64,000 bases of DNA from an uncultured Pseudomonadales bacterium (GCA_958296165.1 OY282447.1:2480001-2544000), one strand, 5' to 3'. Positions 25,042 through 35,605 are shown, counted from the first letter of the stretch. A program made the numbers and translations. Notes: generated from the letters alone by a model not told the origin.

Positions 25042-25608
25042 GTGAAAGATAGGACCTTAACTGATGAACTTCGGCTGCTGGTCAGCCGCTACGGCCTCGA
25101 CAAGGTCGACGTCGAGTTACAGAGGCTGGTGGCTAGGCAACCTACCACCGTGACGCGAAGCAAGCCCAAACCGAACGGTGATGTGTCAAGGAAGGCACGG
25201 CGGCCTAGAGCGAGAGTTAAGGCGCCGGAATACGTTGCGAAAATGGACATCGAAGGCGACAGAATTGCCACTTTGTTGGCGTTGGCGGAACGGTTCGAGG
25301 CAAAGTCTTTCCTGCCAAGATGTGCCGACATCCGCAATTTCTGCCACATCCACGGCATCGACGAACCCGCCTCGAAGTCAAGGGCCGGGGCGATACCCAG
25401 GTTGTTCAAGCACTTAGCTGCCATGGATCCCAACGACATCCAGAGGCTTCTAGACGAAAACGCGTTCTCTGGGCCTGCCGAGTTAGGACCGCTAGCGGAC
25501 GCCATCCGTGAGCATGGAAGAGCGGCAAGGGGTCCAAACGCTGTGCGAGAGGCGAGCGCTACGTTCCGAGAGCCGCCGCTGCCGCAGGACGAAGCTGGCG
25601 TGAGCTAG
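25042..25608 (+). CDS. Unknown protein coupled to ParA
   Basis: 188 residues from GTG 25042 (TTG 25036 would overlap the parA stop). Residues 1-30 form a predicted amphipathic helix (LTDELRLLVSRYGLDKVDVELQRLV). Residues 30-65 are very basic (SKPKPNG, RKARRPRARVK), suggesting nucleic-acid contact. Residues 70-150 look helical (IATLLALAERFEAKSFLP, AGAIPRLFKHLAAM, IQRLLDEN). No ParB, CopG or HTH signature is recognisable. The coupling with ParA suggests the two work together; whether this is a DNA-binding adaptor is inference. Confidence 0.7.
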   Translation: MKDRTLTDELRLLVSRYGLDKVDVELQRLVARQPTTVTRSKPKPNGDVSRKARRPRARVKAPEYVAKMDIEGDRIATLLALAERFEAKSFLPRCADIRNFCHIHGIDEPASKSRAGAIPRLFKHLAAMDPNDIQRLLDENAFSGPAELGPLADAIREHGRAARGPNAVREASATFREPPLPQDEAGVS

Positions 25609-25663
25609 GAGCGCGCGCCGCAGAAACAGGTGTTCTACCGTGCGCTAGAGCACCTCGGCCACA

Positions 25664-26689
<1,026 letters not shown>

Positions 26690-26696
26690 CTAGAAT

Positions 26697-27200
26697 CTAG
26701 AGGCTGAGAATCTTGTCACCGCCGCGGCCGATGCCGGAAACTCCAGAACGGACCACTTCCAGAATCGTGCCGGCAGCCAGTGCGCGTATGAATGCGTCGA
26801 GCTTTTCGGTGGTGCCGACGAGCTGGATGGTGTAGGTGTCGCTCGAAACGTCCACGATCTGGCCGCGAAAGATGTCGCAGGTGCGCTTCACCTCGGGGCG
26901 CTCGGGGCCCACCGCGCTCACTTTGGCAAGCATCACTTCCCGTTCGATGTGATCGCCTTCGGTAAGGTCGATCACCTTCACCACTTCGATCAAGCGATTG
27001 AGATGCTTGGTGATCTGCTCCACCTTGCTAGGGTCGCCGCTAGTGGTGAGCGTCACGCGCGATAGCGTGGTGTCCTCGGTCGGCGCCACGGTAAGCGTTT
27101 CGATGTTGTAGTTGCGCTGCGCGAACAGGCCCACCACACGCGAAAGCGCGCCGGCTTCGTTTTCCAGCAGAATAGCCAGAAGGTGGCGTTCGTGCGTCAT
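26697..27200 (-). CDS. ilvH: Acetolactate synthase small (regulatory) subunit
   Basis: 167 residues with an N-terminal ACT domain (LLENEAGALSRVVGLFAQRNYNIETLTV, residues ~9-36) that binds valine for feedback inhibition, and a C-terminal regulatory domain (TCDIFRGQIVDVS, GTILEVVRSGVSGIGRG). It activates and regulates the IlvB catalytic subunit. Its start overlaps the ilvB stop by 4 bp (27197-27200), the classical arrangement. Size and ACT domain match the IlvH/IlvN family. Confidence 0.95.
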   Translation of the reverse strand: MTHERHLLAILLENEAGALSRVVGLFAQRNYNIETLTVAPTEDTTLSRVTLTTSGDPSKVEQITKHLNRLIEVVKVIDLTEGDHIEREVMLAKVSAVGPERPEVKRTCDIFRGQIVDVSSDTYTIQLVGTTEKLDAFIRALAAGTILEVVRSGVSGIGRGGDKILSL

Positions 27201-28975
27201 ACGTCCTCGCGGATGTCGTTCTCGCCAGGCTGCCGCGCAAGCACCATGTCTTTCATGGCGCCGCCTTTGATGGCCATGGGATAAACGTGTTCTTCGGGGT
27301 CTATATGGGCGTCTACGAACACCAGGTCGTCTTTGTGCTTCGGCCCGAATACATCTGCCATCACCGCGTCGAGTTCATCGAGCGCGTCTACGCGATAGGC
27401 GATGTGGCCGAATGATTCGCACAACGCCTTGAAATCCGGCAAGGCGTCGCGATAGGTGCTGTGCGAGTGACGGCCGCCGTATTGCATGTCTTGCCATTGC
27501 TTCACCATGCCGAGGGCTTGGTTGTTCAAGTTGACGATCTTGATGGGCAAGGCGTACTGCATGCAGGTGGAGAGTTCCTGCATGTTCATCATGAAGCTCC
27601 CCTCGCCGGTAACGCAGGCAACGGTGGCGTTGGGGTGCGCGAACTGAACGCCCATCGCGGCCGGCAGGCCGAAGCCCATCGTGCCTAGGCCGCCGCTGTT
27701 GATCCAGCGGCGCGGCGCATCGAACTTGAAATACTGCGCCGCGAACATCTGATGCTGGCCAACGTCGCTGGTAACGAAAGCATCGCCGCCGCTCGCTCGG
27801 TACATGGCCTGCACCACTTGCTGGGGCAGCAGGCTGCCGTTGCCGCCAGCGCGATGGCGCTGGTCGTGATCGAGGCCGTGTTCCTCCCGCCAACGGCGGA
27901 TGCGCTGCCACCACGCCGCCAGCGCTTGGCTGTCGATGCGATCCGGCTTGCTGGCCAGGGCCGCGTTTATCAGCCGGTGCATTTCGCCCAGCACTTGCAC
28001 GGCAGGCCCCACGATGGGGATGTCCGCATTCACGATTTTGGAGATCGATGCGGGGTCGATGTCTAGGTGGATGATCTTCGCTTCCGGCGCGAACAAGCTG
28101 GGGTTGTTGGTAACCCGGTCGTCGAAGCGCGCCCCAACGGCGAAGATGAGGTCCGCATGGTGCATCGCCATGTTGGCCTCGAACGTGCCGTGCATGCCGA
28201 GCATCCCTAGGAACTGTTCGTCGCTGCCGGGGAAACAGCCGAGGCCCATGAGCGTGTTGGTCACCGGATAGCCGAGCCGCTTTGCAAGATCGGTGAGCAG
28301 TCCTGTGCCTTCGCCTTGAATCACACCGCCGCCGGCGTAGATCACGGGCTTTTTGGCGTCGAGCAGCGCGGCGACGGCCTTCTTGGTTTGCCCGGCGTGC
28401 CCGCGCACGGCGGGCGAATAGGATCGCAGCGCCACCGTCGCGGGGTATTCGTAGTCGAACAGTTCGTTGGGGTCCGTGGTGTCTTTCGGCACGTCGATCA
28501 CCACCGGGCCGGGGCGCCCGGACGAGGCGATGTAGAACGCTTCCTTGACGATGTGCGGGATGTCCGCGGCGCTCTTCACCATGTAGCTGTGTTTCACCAC
28601 GGGGCGGGAGACGCCGACCATGTCGGTTTCCTGGAACGCATCGGTGCCGATGAACTCGTTCGGCACCTGCGCGGAGATGACGACGATGGGGATCGAATCC
28701 ATGTACGCGGTAGCGATGCCGGTGATGGCATTGGTGGCACCCGGCCCCGACGTCACCAGCACAACGCCCGGCCTCCCGGTCGAGCGGGCGTAGCCATCCG
28801 CCATGTGCGTGGCGGCCTGCTCGTGGCGCACCAAGATGTGCTCCAAGCGCTGCTGCTTGAAGATGGCATCGTAAATGTGCAGGGCGGCACCGCCGGGATA
28901 GCCGAAGACGTAATCGACGCCTTCGTCTTGCAGGGCGCGAACCAGCATCTCGCCGCCGGACAGGCGCTCGCTCAT
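27197..28975 (-). CDS. ilvB: Acetolactate synthase large (catalytic) subunit
   Basis: 592-residue thiamine-diphosphate enzyme that condenses two pyruvates (or pyruvate with 2-oxobutyrate). All three domains are present: an N-terminal Pyr domain with the catalytic Glu in VLVRHEQAATHMADGYAR (about residue 48) and GVVLVTSGPGATNAITG; a central FAD-type domain; and a C-terminal PP domain with GEGSFMMNMQELSTCM and NNQALGMV. First gene of the operon. Start at ATG 28975 just downstream of a promoter-like sequence; there is no room for a leader peptide. Confidence 0.96.
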   Translation of the reverse strand: MSERLSGGEMLVRALQDEGVDYVFGYPGGAALHIYDAIFKQQRLEHILVRHEQAATHMADGYARSTGRPGVVLVTSGPGATNAITGIATAYMDSIPIVVISAQVPNEFIGTDAFQETDMVGVSRPVVKHSYMVKSAADIPHIVKEAFYIASSGRPGPVVIDVPKDTTDPNELFDYEYPATVALRSYSPAVRGHAGQTKKAVAALLDAKKPVIYAGGGVIQGEGTGLLTDLAKRLGYPVTNTLMGLGCFPGSDEQFLGMLGMHGTFEANMAMHHADLIFAVGARFDDRVTNNPSLFAPEAKIIHLDIDPASISKIVNADIPIVGPAVQVLGEMHRLINAALASKPDRIDSQALAAWWQRIRRWREEHGLDHDQRHRAGGNGSLLPQQVVQAMYRASGGDAFVTSDVGQHQMFAAQYFKFDAPRRWINSGGLGTMGFGLPAAMGVQFAHPNATVACVTGEGSFMMNMQELSTCMQYALPIKIVNLNNQALGMVKQWQDMQYGGRHSHSTYRDALPDFKALCESFGHIAYRVDALDELDAVMADVFGPKHKDDLVFVDAHIDPEEHVYPMAIKGGAMKDMVLARQPGENDIREDV

Positions 28976-29002
28976 GGGGGTGATCCGAGAGAAACGGCGC
29001 GT

Positions 29003-29031
29003 ATTCTAGCAGTGCGAGGCCGCTCTGCCGA
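29003..29031 (-). promoter_or_regulatory. Likely sigma70 promoter of ilvBHC
   Basis: On the minus strand a -35-like TCGGCA (29031-29026) is followed after 17 bp by TAGAAT (29008-29003), 5 of 6 matches to the -10 consensus. Predicted transcription starts about 20 bp before ATG 28975, leaving no space for an attenuation leader. Confidence 0.45.
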
Positions 29032-29035
29032 AGCG

Positions 29036-29056
29036 AAAAAACGCACGTTCCGTGCG
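29036..29056 (-). terminator. Rho-independent terminator of the TonB-receptor gene
   Basis: Read on the minus strand: CGCACG, GAA loop, CGTGCG, then six T (29041-29036). The 6-bp perfect GC stem and T-run lie 44 bp after the stop of the receptor gene, isolating it from ilvB. Confidence 0.75.
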
Positions 29057-29099
29057 CTCGCGCACGCTCGGTGCCGCCGTTGCGGCCCGCGACTTCGGG

Positions 29100-31856
29100 C
29101 TACGAACCGCCGAACCGATAGCTCAAGCGCACGCCGGCCAGGCGCGGGCGGGTGAAGAAGCGCGTGTTGTCGAACTGCGTGATGATCTGTGCTGCTTCAT
29201 GCACATCGCCCGTCAAGTTGCTCACGAAGCCCTCCACGCGGAGCTTGCCGTTGCTGTGGGTGTAGCCGACGCCGGCGTCCACGGACCAGAACGACTCCAC
29301 GCGGTCATTCAAGCGCAGGCGCGGGTTCTCGGCCTGCAAGAAGTCGATGCTGTTGAAGATGGTGCGGAACTGCGCCGCGCGCCAGCCGAAGGAGACGACG
29401 TAGTCGACGGTGCCCCAGGGCGTGCCGAATAGCTGCGAAATGGAGGTATTGAATTGGAGCCTTGGAGTGTGCGGCAGGCGGCGACCGGCGATGGAGCGAA
29501 ACACCGCTTCTTCCGGTGCCACGTCGGCTTGGAAGCGGAAATCCTGAATGGGCTCGGCATCTTCGATCTGCGCGTCGAGCCAAAGCAGGGTCCAGTTCAC
29601 GTTGATGCCAGCCGGCAACTGCACGCCGCCTTCCAACTGTATGCCGTACATTGCGGAGTCGGCGGCGTTGTAGCTGAACGACACCACCAGCGAACCGGCG
29701 CCGGTGTCGGAAGGATCGACCAGGCGCACGCCGCCTGCGTTGAAGTTCAGCGCCTGTTCCACGGAGAGCAGCGATGTGAACACCTGATTGGTGTAGTCGT
29801 AGTAGAAAGCAGACGCATTGAAGTGCGCCCGGCGAGAACCCAACTCGAACTCGTTCTTCAAGCCGGTCTCGAACACCACCACTCGTTCCTCGTCGAAAGT
29901 AGGCGCTACCGGAAAACCCGTTTCGCCCGTAAAGGTGTCGTTGAAGCCGCCGGATTTATGCCCGGTGGAAATCATGGCGTAGCCAAAGCGGTTTTCGTCG
30001 AAGTCGTGACCGACGCGGATTCGCCAATCCACAAAGCTGTTCTCCATCATGCCGAACTGCGGCGTAATCGATGTGCTCGGATTGATGATCTGCACGAAAC
30101 TGAACAGGCCGTCTTCGGGACAGTAGAAGTCGTCTTGGTTGATCGTATCGACACAAGGCGTCTTGTCTTCCGCTGCGGCGCCGCCGCCATACATGCCGTT
30201 GTCGAGGATGGCCGGCAGATTGTCGCGCGCGCCGAATTGGGCGATGCCGTCGCGGTAGAACGCCAGATACTCGTCGTTGGTTACGTTGCCGTCGCCGTCC
30301 GCGTCTGCATTGAAGATGGTGCGGTCGCGGCCGGCGAAGCGGAAGCCTTCCGTGCCTAGCCGCACGCCGCCACAGCAACTGAAACCGCGCCCGCCTAAGG
30401 CGAACGCGTAGCGGGCGTTCACGCCCACGCGAGACTTCTCCTCATCGGTATAGCGCAAGCCAAACGTGAATTGCGTGTCGTTGTGGTGGTAGGTGAAGTC
30501 GCCGAACACCGCCGCGGTGTCGCTGTCCGTATCCGGCTGGTTGAACTCAATGCCTTGAAAGAACAAGCCGCGATCGCCGACCGAACCTAGGAAGGTGTAT
30601 TGCTCTTCTTCCAGCCAGAAGTAGCCGGCCGTCCACGTCCAATCGCCGCTGTCGCCGTAGACGCGCACTTCGTGCGTGTCCGACACGCTGTCCGTGATGA
30701 ATTGAAAGCGCGACCAGTTGTCGAAGACCTCGTCTACTGGCTGCAAGGTGTCCGCGATGCCTAGCCAATCGGGGCCGAGCGGTGTTACGCCATCGTAGTC
30801 GTACAGCAAGTCTCGATGGCTGCCAATGTACTGCAAGGTTCCCCAATCGAAATCGTAGGTTGCTTCCAGCTTGATGCCCCAGTGCTCCGTTTCCAAGTCC
30901 GGCGCGAAAGCGCGGGCATAGACGTCGCGCGGATCTTCAATTTCGCTGGGCTGAACGCCGTTGCCCAGCGGATTGGCATAGTTGGTGCCCGTATAGCCGG
31001 TGCCGCCTTCGTTCACCGAATCGCCAACCAGCAGCAAAGTGAGCCTGTCCGTGGCGTCCACCAGCAGTTGCAGCCGGTAGCCGCGATTGTCTTCACGCTC
31101 CGCAGTATCCAATTGCATCGGGCCGACATCGTTGTAGTAGGAATCGTGCTCTAGCGAGTAGGCAGCCAGGCGCAGAGCGGCGGTTTGGCCGAGCGGCACG
31201 TTCACCATGCCGCGCAGGACGCGCTGTTCGTAGTCGCCAGCCTCTACTTCCACGGCCGCATCCCAAATCTGCAAGCCCGGCCGCCAGGGGATCACGTTCA
31301 CCGAACCGGCCATCGCATTGCGGCCGCGCAGCGTGCCTTGCGGGCCAACGTTTATTTCCACCCGGGCAATGTCGAAGAACGCCGAACCAATGCCATTGGT
31401 GCGGGGAATGTAGACGCCGTCTAGATGCATGGCCGCAGCAGGATCGCCCAACTCCGTATTGTTGGACGAACCGACGCCGCGGATCCAAACCTCTACGTTG
31501 CCTCCTTTGTTGCCGATTTCCAGGCCCGGCGCCAACTCGCTCAAGTCTGTGAGATCCTGCACGCCCTGCATCTTCAAGCCTTCGCCGTCGAAGTTGTACG
31601 CCGTGACGCCAAGCTGCTGCAATGACTGGCCGCGCCGCTCGACGGTGACGCATTCAGGGTCGCTGCCACCGGCCGATTGATGGCGAGGTTTGTATGTGCC
31701 CCATTCGCTGCCGCCATCGTCCAAACGGGCGCAGACGGTGATTTCCTCGACCGCCGATGGGTCGGCGGTTTCTTGCTCTTCACCGGCGCTCGACACGGAC
31801 AGCGCAAGCAGGGGAACGATGGCGAAAACGCCGATCAACCGCTTTGTAATTTGCAT
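29100..31856 (-). CDS. TonB-dependent outer-membrane receptor
   Basis: 918 residues: signal peptide (LIGVFAIVPLLALSVSSAGE), plug domain (~residues 60-200: GLKMQGVQDLTDLSELAPGLEI, VEVWIRGVGSSNN, VEINVGPQGTLRGRNAMAGSVNV) and a 22-strand barrel ending in a terminal aromatic-rich strand (RLAGVRLSYRFGG). A TonB-box-like VEEITVCAR (residues 35-43) is near the N-terminus. The start is ATG 31856, but the AAGGAG motif touches it with no spacer. It lies 29 bp downstream of the GH16 gene, so import of beta-glucan oligosaccharides is a reasonable inference. Confidence 0.92.
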   Translation of the reverse strand: MQITKRLIGVFAIVPLLALSVSSAGEEQETADPSAVEEITVCARLDDGGSEWGTYKPRHQSAGGSDPECVTVERRGQSLQQLGVTAYNFDGEGLKMQGVQDLTDLSELAPGLEIGNKGGNVEVWIRGVGSSNNTELGDPAAAMHLDGVYIPRTNGIGSAFFDIARVEINVGPQGTLRGRNAMAGSVNVIPWRPGLQIWDAAVEVEAGDYEQRVLRGMVNVPLGQTAALRLAAYSLEHDSYYNDVGPMQLDTAEREDNRGYRLQLLVDATDRLTLLLVGDSVNEGGTGYTGTNYANPLGNGVQPSEIEDPRDVYARAFAPDLETEHWGIKLEATYDFDWGTLQYIGSHRDLLYDYDGVTPLGPDWLGIADTLQPVDEVFDNWSRFQFITDSVSDTHEVRVYGDSGDWTWTAGYFWLEEEQYTFLGSVGDRGLFFQGIEFNQPDTDSDTAAVFGDFTYHHNDTQFTFGLRYTDEEKSRVGVNARYAFALGGRGFSCCGGVRLGTEGFRFAGRDRTIFNADADGDGNVTNDEYLAFYRDGIAQFGARDNLPAILDNGMYGGGAAAEDKTPCVDTINQDDFYCPEDGLFSFVQIINPSTSITPQFGMMENSFVDWRIRVGHDFDENRFGYAMISTGHKSGGFNDTFTGETGFPVAPTFDEERVVVFETGLKNEFELGSRRAHFNASAFYYDYTNQVFTSLLSVEQALNFNAGGVRLVDPSDTGAGSLVVSFSYNAADSAMYGIQLEGGVQLPAGINVNWTLLWLDAQIEDAEPIQDFRFQADVAPEEAVFRSIAGRRLPHTPRLQFNTSISQLFGTPWGTVDYVVSFGWRAAQFRTIFNSIDFLQAENPRLRLNDRVESFWSVDAGVGYTHSNGKLRVEGFVSNLTGDVHEAAQIITQFDNTRFFTRPRLAGVRLSYRFGGS

Positions 31857-31885
31857 CTCCTTATACCTCGCGTCTGCCTGCCAAG

Positions 31886-34495
31886 TTACGGTGTCGGCAC
31901 GAAGCGCACGTTGTCGATGCGGCCGACGGCGCCGTTGGCATTGCCCCAGTCTGGAAAGAACAGCACCAGTTTCAGATCGCTCAAGTCGAGACCTTCGAAC
32001 TCCATATCTAAACCGAAACTGTAACTCTGCCAGCCAAGGCCGGGCTGCGGATTGCCGGCATCGGCCAGCAGCTTTTCCACCGCCGTACTCGCATTGCTGC
32101 TTTCCAGTTTCACGCGCCACACGGAACCCGCCGGCGGTGCGGCTACCTCTTGAAAGTCGAACTGCAACATGCCGCCCGCCAAGTGGCTGGCATCAACGCT
32201 GGTGACGGCCTGAAATCCCGCAACCGTTGCCCCCTCGTTGAAGGCTAGCTGCACGACCTTGCCCCGCTCATCGTCGTCGACTTCGTCAAAGCTGGCGCCG
32301 CCGCAGCAATCCCATAAGAACCACTCGTCCGAGACGCCCTCGTCGAACAGCACCACTTCGCCGGCGCCAGCGCCGCCGTCTTCGCTGGGCAGCCAACGGA
32401 CGTTGTCGAGCTGAAAGTTCAGCAGCACGTTCTGGTTCGTTGGGAAAACGACTATGCCCGTATTGACGCTGGCGAGATTCAGTCCGCCACTCAGCAAGCG
32501 CGCCACTGGCACCGTTACCGTTTCCCACGCGCCATCGCCAACCTTGCCGATCTGCTGATCGCCGCTGGTGCATGGAAAAACGCAGTCGATCTTCATCGTC
32601 ATGCCGGCGTCGTTGCCGCCGTAGTCGGGAACGAAGATATCGAAGCTCACCATGCCGGTGCCGTAGGCCGTCAAATCCACGCCGGCACTCGATTGGATGA
32701 ACCACACCCCGGTGGCGGCGCTGTCCGAGAACGTGATGTCGATGATCTGGCCGCGCTCCGGCGCGGCCACGATCTGCCATTGCACCTTGTTGGCAGGATT
32801 GTTGCCGTCTGTGTAATTGGCCCAGCCGGAACCGGAATCCGCAGCATTGATGCCGGCGTCCCAGAGCGGATCGACGGCGTCGACGAACACATCCTGTGGC
32901 GCTGCCGGCCCCGTAACCGGCGGAGCTGGCGGCGTGATGCCGCAACCGCCCGCCGAAGGGTGGGCGCAGAGAATCCTGATGTTGTCCACTTGCACATGCG
33001 CAGCGCCGGTGGGTTCGAATACGAACAGGCTCAGCACGCGGCCCAAATCCACCGGCCCGCCGCCGAAGTTGCCGGGGTTGTGCGCGATGTCGCTGATCTG
33101 CGTGGTCACCGTGGTCCACTCGTCCATGGGCAGGTCGGCGATGGCTAGTTCCACGAAGCCGAGATCGGGAAAGCGGCTGTCCAGCTTCACCTGCAGGCCA
33201 CTGTTGACGTCCGTGCCAGCGCTGAAAACGTAGAGATCGAACTGCAATTCGCCGGCGAAACTGGCTGCATCCGCAGCACTGCCCATGCCGAAGAAGTTGT
33301 GCCGCGACAGGTCTGTCGCGTGGATGGAGAAGTTGCCGCCGCCGGTAGTGTCCACGTCGATCACCCGGCCGCGTTCGCCGCCGTCGACCTCGGAGAGCCT
33401 CAACGCGCCGTTGTTGTCGTACACGCCGAAACTCAAGGCGACCGTTTCTTCCACATCGGGGAAAACAAGCGGCCCAACCGCGTCCTCATAGAGATCGTAC
33501 TCGGCGCGGAAGACGTCGCTTGGCGGTGCTGGCGTAACGCCGGGATCCACCAAATCCTCAAAGCCAGCGCACCCGACACCGGTAGCGGTGTCGATATTGC
33601 ATTGGTAGACGCGCACGTAATCCACCCGCATCTCGCCCGGCAGCGCACCCGGCGTCGGATCGCCGGGCAGGTTGCCGCCCACGGCCAAGTTCAGCAAGAT
33701 GTGAAAGGGCTGGTCGAACGGCGCCGAATCCGACCCTGCGACATGGGCGTTGGTGGCGGGGTTCTTGTAGTAGGACCAATAGGCGTTTCGGCCAACCGTG
33801 TGGAAGTGCGTGCCGTCCACGAACCAGCGAATCTGCTCGGCATCCCACTCCACCGCATAGGTGTGGAATCCGTCGGCGGGATCGATGCCCGAGTAGCGGC
33901 CGTCCGCATAGACGTTCAGCGGCCAAGCCATGCCATGATGGACGACGCCTTGCGTAAACGGGCTGGGGCTGCGCGTGTACACCTCCATGATGTCGATCTC
34001 GCCGCTGCTCGCCCAGCTGCCGTAGGGCGAGTTCTGCGGCAGCATCCAAAAGGCCGACCACAGGCCTTGGCCGGCTGGCACGCGAATGCTGGCTTCGATG
34101 CGCCCGTAGCGCACCACGAGGTTGCCGGCAGTATTGATGCGGCCGGAGGTATAGGCCCGATTGCCAGCCGCCTCGTGCCTCGCGCTAATGACCAGATGGC
34201 CGTCGGCGACGGAGACGTTGGCTGCCTGATAGCTCTGCAGTTCGTTGTTGCCCCAGCCCGGAATGCCCTCGGCCGTGCCATCTCCGATCTGGATGTTCCA
34301 GTTGCGCTGGTTCAGGGTGCTGCCGTCGAAATCGTCTGCCCACACCAGCTCCCAGCCACGCGGTGTTAGAACGCTCTGCGGCTGATTGCCACCCTGGGCC
34401 GCATCGTCGTTGCCGCCCCCGCAGGCGGCGAGCAGCACGCCAGCACAAAGACCACCGAGGCCCAGCCGGCGCCAATTGCGAACCACATCCGTCAT
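31886..34495 (-). CDS. GH16 beta-glucanase lipoprotein (laminarinase-type)
   Basis: 869 residues. A lipoprotein signal with lipobox LAAC (Cys near residue 25) implies a membrane anchor. Residues ~45-305 form the GH16 domain; the catalytic motif GEIDIMEV gives nucleophile E166, assisting D168 and acid/base E171. W-rich substrate cleft segments (LWSAFWMLPQ, WFVDGTHFHTVG) fit endo-beta-1,3(4)-glucanases. Three further modules of about 170 residues each (DVFRAEYDLYED, PLWDAGINAADSG, EVVLFDEGVSDEW) resemble carbohydrate-binding or jelly-roll domains. Start ATG 34495, with AGGGGG 5 bases upstream. Operon with the TonB receptor. Confidence 0.9.
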   Translation of the reverse strand: MTDVVRNWRRLGLGGLCAGVLLAACGGGNDDAAQGGNQPQSVLTPRGWELVWADDFDGSTLNQRNWNIQIGDGTAEGIPGWGNNELQSYQAANVSVADGHLVISARHEAAGNRAYTSGRINTAGNLVVRYGRIEASIRVPAGQGLWSAFWMLPQNSPYGSWASSGEIDIMEVYTRSPSPFTQGVVHHGMAWPLNVYADGRYSGIDPADGFHTYAVEWDAEQIRWFVDGTHFHTVGRNAYWSYYKNPATNAHVAGSDSAPFDQPFHILLNLAVGGNLPGDPTPGALPGEMRVDYVRVYQCNIDTATGVGCAGFEDLVDPGVTPAPPSDVFRAEYDLYEDAVGPLVFPDVEETVALSFGVYDNNGALRLSEVDGGERGRVIDVDTTGGGNFSIHATDLSRHNFFGMGSAADAASFAGELQFDLYVFSAGTDVNSGLQVKLDSRFPDLGFVELAIADLPMDEWTTVTTQISDIAHNPGNFGGGPVDLGRVLSLFVFEPTGAAHVQVDNIRILCAHPSAGGCGITPPAPPVTGPAAPQDVFVDAVDPLWDAGINAADSGSGWANYTDGNNPANKVQWQIVAAPERGQIIDITFSDSAATGVWFIQSSAGVDLTAYGTGMVSFDIFVPDYGGNDAGMTMKIDCVFPCTSGDQQIGKVGDGAWETVTVPVARLLSGGLNLASVNTGIVVFPTNQNVLLNFQLDNVRWLPSEDGGAGAGEVVLFDEGVSDEWFLWDCCGGASFDEVDDDERGKVVQLAFNEGATVAGFQAVTSVDASHLAGGMLQFDFQEVAAPPAGSVWRVKLESSNASTAVEKLLADAGNPQPGLGWQSYSFGLDMEFEGLDLSDLKLVLFFPDWGNANGAVGRIDNVRFVPTP

Positions 34496-34981
34496 GCTGC
34501 CCCCTGCCCAGCACAAGACCGTTGCACACCCTTTAACACCTTGTCTTGCGGCGAGCAAACTTATTTCTGGACGCGCCCGGTCAGAACTCCCTCGCACGGA
34601 CTAGCGGAGAGCAGGGAAGGAGAGACGTCGTGCGCGACGAGGAGGACGCGACGAAGGTATCGTCTTGCGCGTGGAGATTGGCGGTGGCCGCGTGGATCAG
34701 CCGAATCCAGCGCTCGCACCAGCCTAAGTAATCTGACAGCGTGTGCATCGGGCCGGCCCACTGCCCGGCAAGGTGCCGGTCATCGTCGAACCGCGCGAGA
34801 GGACGCGCTATGACGAACGTCTCGCCGCTGCCCTGCCGATTGGTTCGACGCACCGGCATGCGCTGGCACCTCGATGGCGCTAATCCCGTGCTCTGGCCGC
34901 GCACAACCAGCCGTTGATTCACAGCCCCGCATCGGCCATCATTTCCGGCTTGGATTTGTTGGCAGGGTCGGAGCGCCGCCA
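34496..34981. other. Gene-poor stretch upstream of GH16 operon
   Basis: 486 bp between the divergently arranged GH16 and HNH genes. A minus-strand frame, 34581-34991, is open but arginine- and serine-rich with no family match; only a 50-residue piece (GPMHTLSDYLGWCERWIRL) looks protein-like. No clear promoter pair, repeat or hairpin was found. It probably carries the divergent promoters and possibly gene debris. Confidence 0.4.
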
Positions 34982-35584
34982 ATGATGGCAACGCTTGACA
35001 GCTTTGAGAGCGTACCGCGGATTCTGCGTCTGAATGTCGCCGGCCATCCGGTGGACTGGGCGAGCTGGCAGGAAGCCGTGTGCCTATACGCCAGAGACCT
35101 CGTGGCGTGGACGCTCGGCGACGCCGTGCTGAGCTTGCGCGGCGGCCACTCGCGCATCGACGGCACGCAGACCGTGGTGAACATCCACAGCATCATCGCT
35201 TGCGGAGGGCGGCGTGTGCCGCAAGGACGATCGGCGCCGGCGCTAACCAACGCGGCTCTGTTCGGGCGCGACCACTTTCTGTGCTTGTACTGCGGTCGCG
35301 TATTCCAGCCCGGCGCGCTCACGCGCGACCACGTCGTGCCGAAGTCGCGCGGCGGCAAGGACGAGTGGGAAAACGTGGTGGCTGCCTGCAAGCGCTGCAA
35401 CCATCACAAAGGCAATCGTCTGCCGCACGAGTGCGGCATGGAGCTGTTGGCGCTGCCGTATGTGCCGAATACCGCCGAGTATTTGGCGCTCACCAATTCC
35501 GGGCGCATTCTTGGCGATCAGATGGATTTCCTCGCCAGCCAGTTCGGGCGCGGCAGAAGGGAGCGCGAAAGCCTGCTGCAATAG
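34982..35584 (+). CDS. HNH endonuclease-family protein
   Basis: 200 residues. The zinc-finger/HNH core is LCLYCGRVF (CxxC near residue 100), DHVVPKSRGGKDEWENVVAACKRCN (His of the DH pair; second CxxC) and HHKGNRLP. The N-terminal ~90 residues (LRLNVAGHPVDWASWQEAVCLYARDLVAWT) match the long N-terminal part common to many chromosomal HNH proteins of gammaproteobacteria. It is a predicted metal-dependent DNA nuclease; target and role are unknown. Start ATG 34982 (34985 equally possible) with a GGAG motif upstream. Confidence 0.85.
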   Translation: MMATLDSFESVPRILRLNVAGHPVDWASWQEAVCLYARDLVAWTLGDAVLSLRGGHSRIDGTQTVVNIHSIIACGGRRVPQGRSAPALTNAALFGRDHFLCLYCGRVFQPGALTRDHVVPKSRGGKDEWENVVAACKRCNHHKGNRLPHECGMELLALPYVPNTAEYLALTNSGRILGDQMDFLASQFGRGRRERESLLQ

Positions 35585-35605
35585 GCCGGTCCAAGGCCGA
35601 ATGGA

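Noticed and set aside
28976-29035. Attenuator leader peptide before ilvB
   Set aside because: Only about 20 bp of transcript precede the start codon in the likely promoter arrangement and no run of Ile/Val/Leu codons is present.
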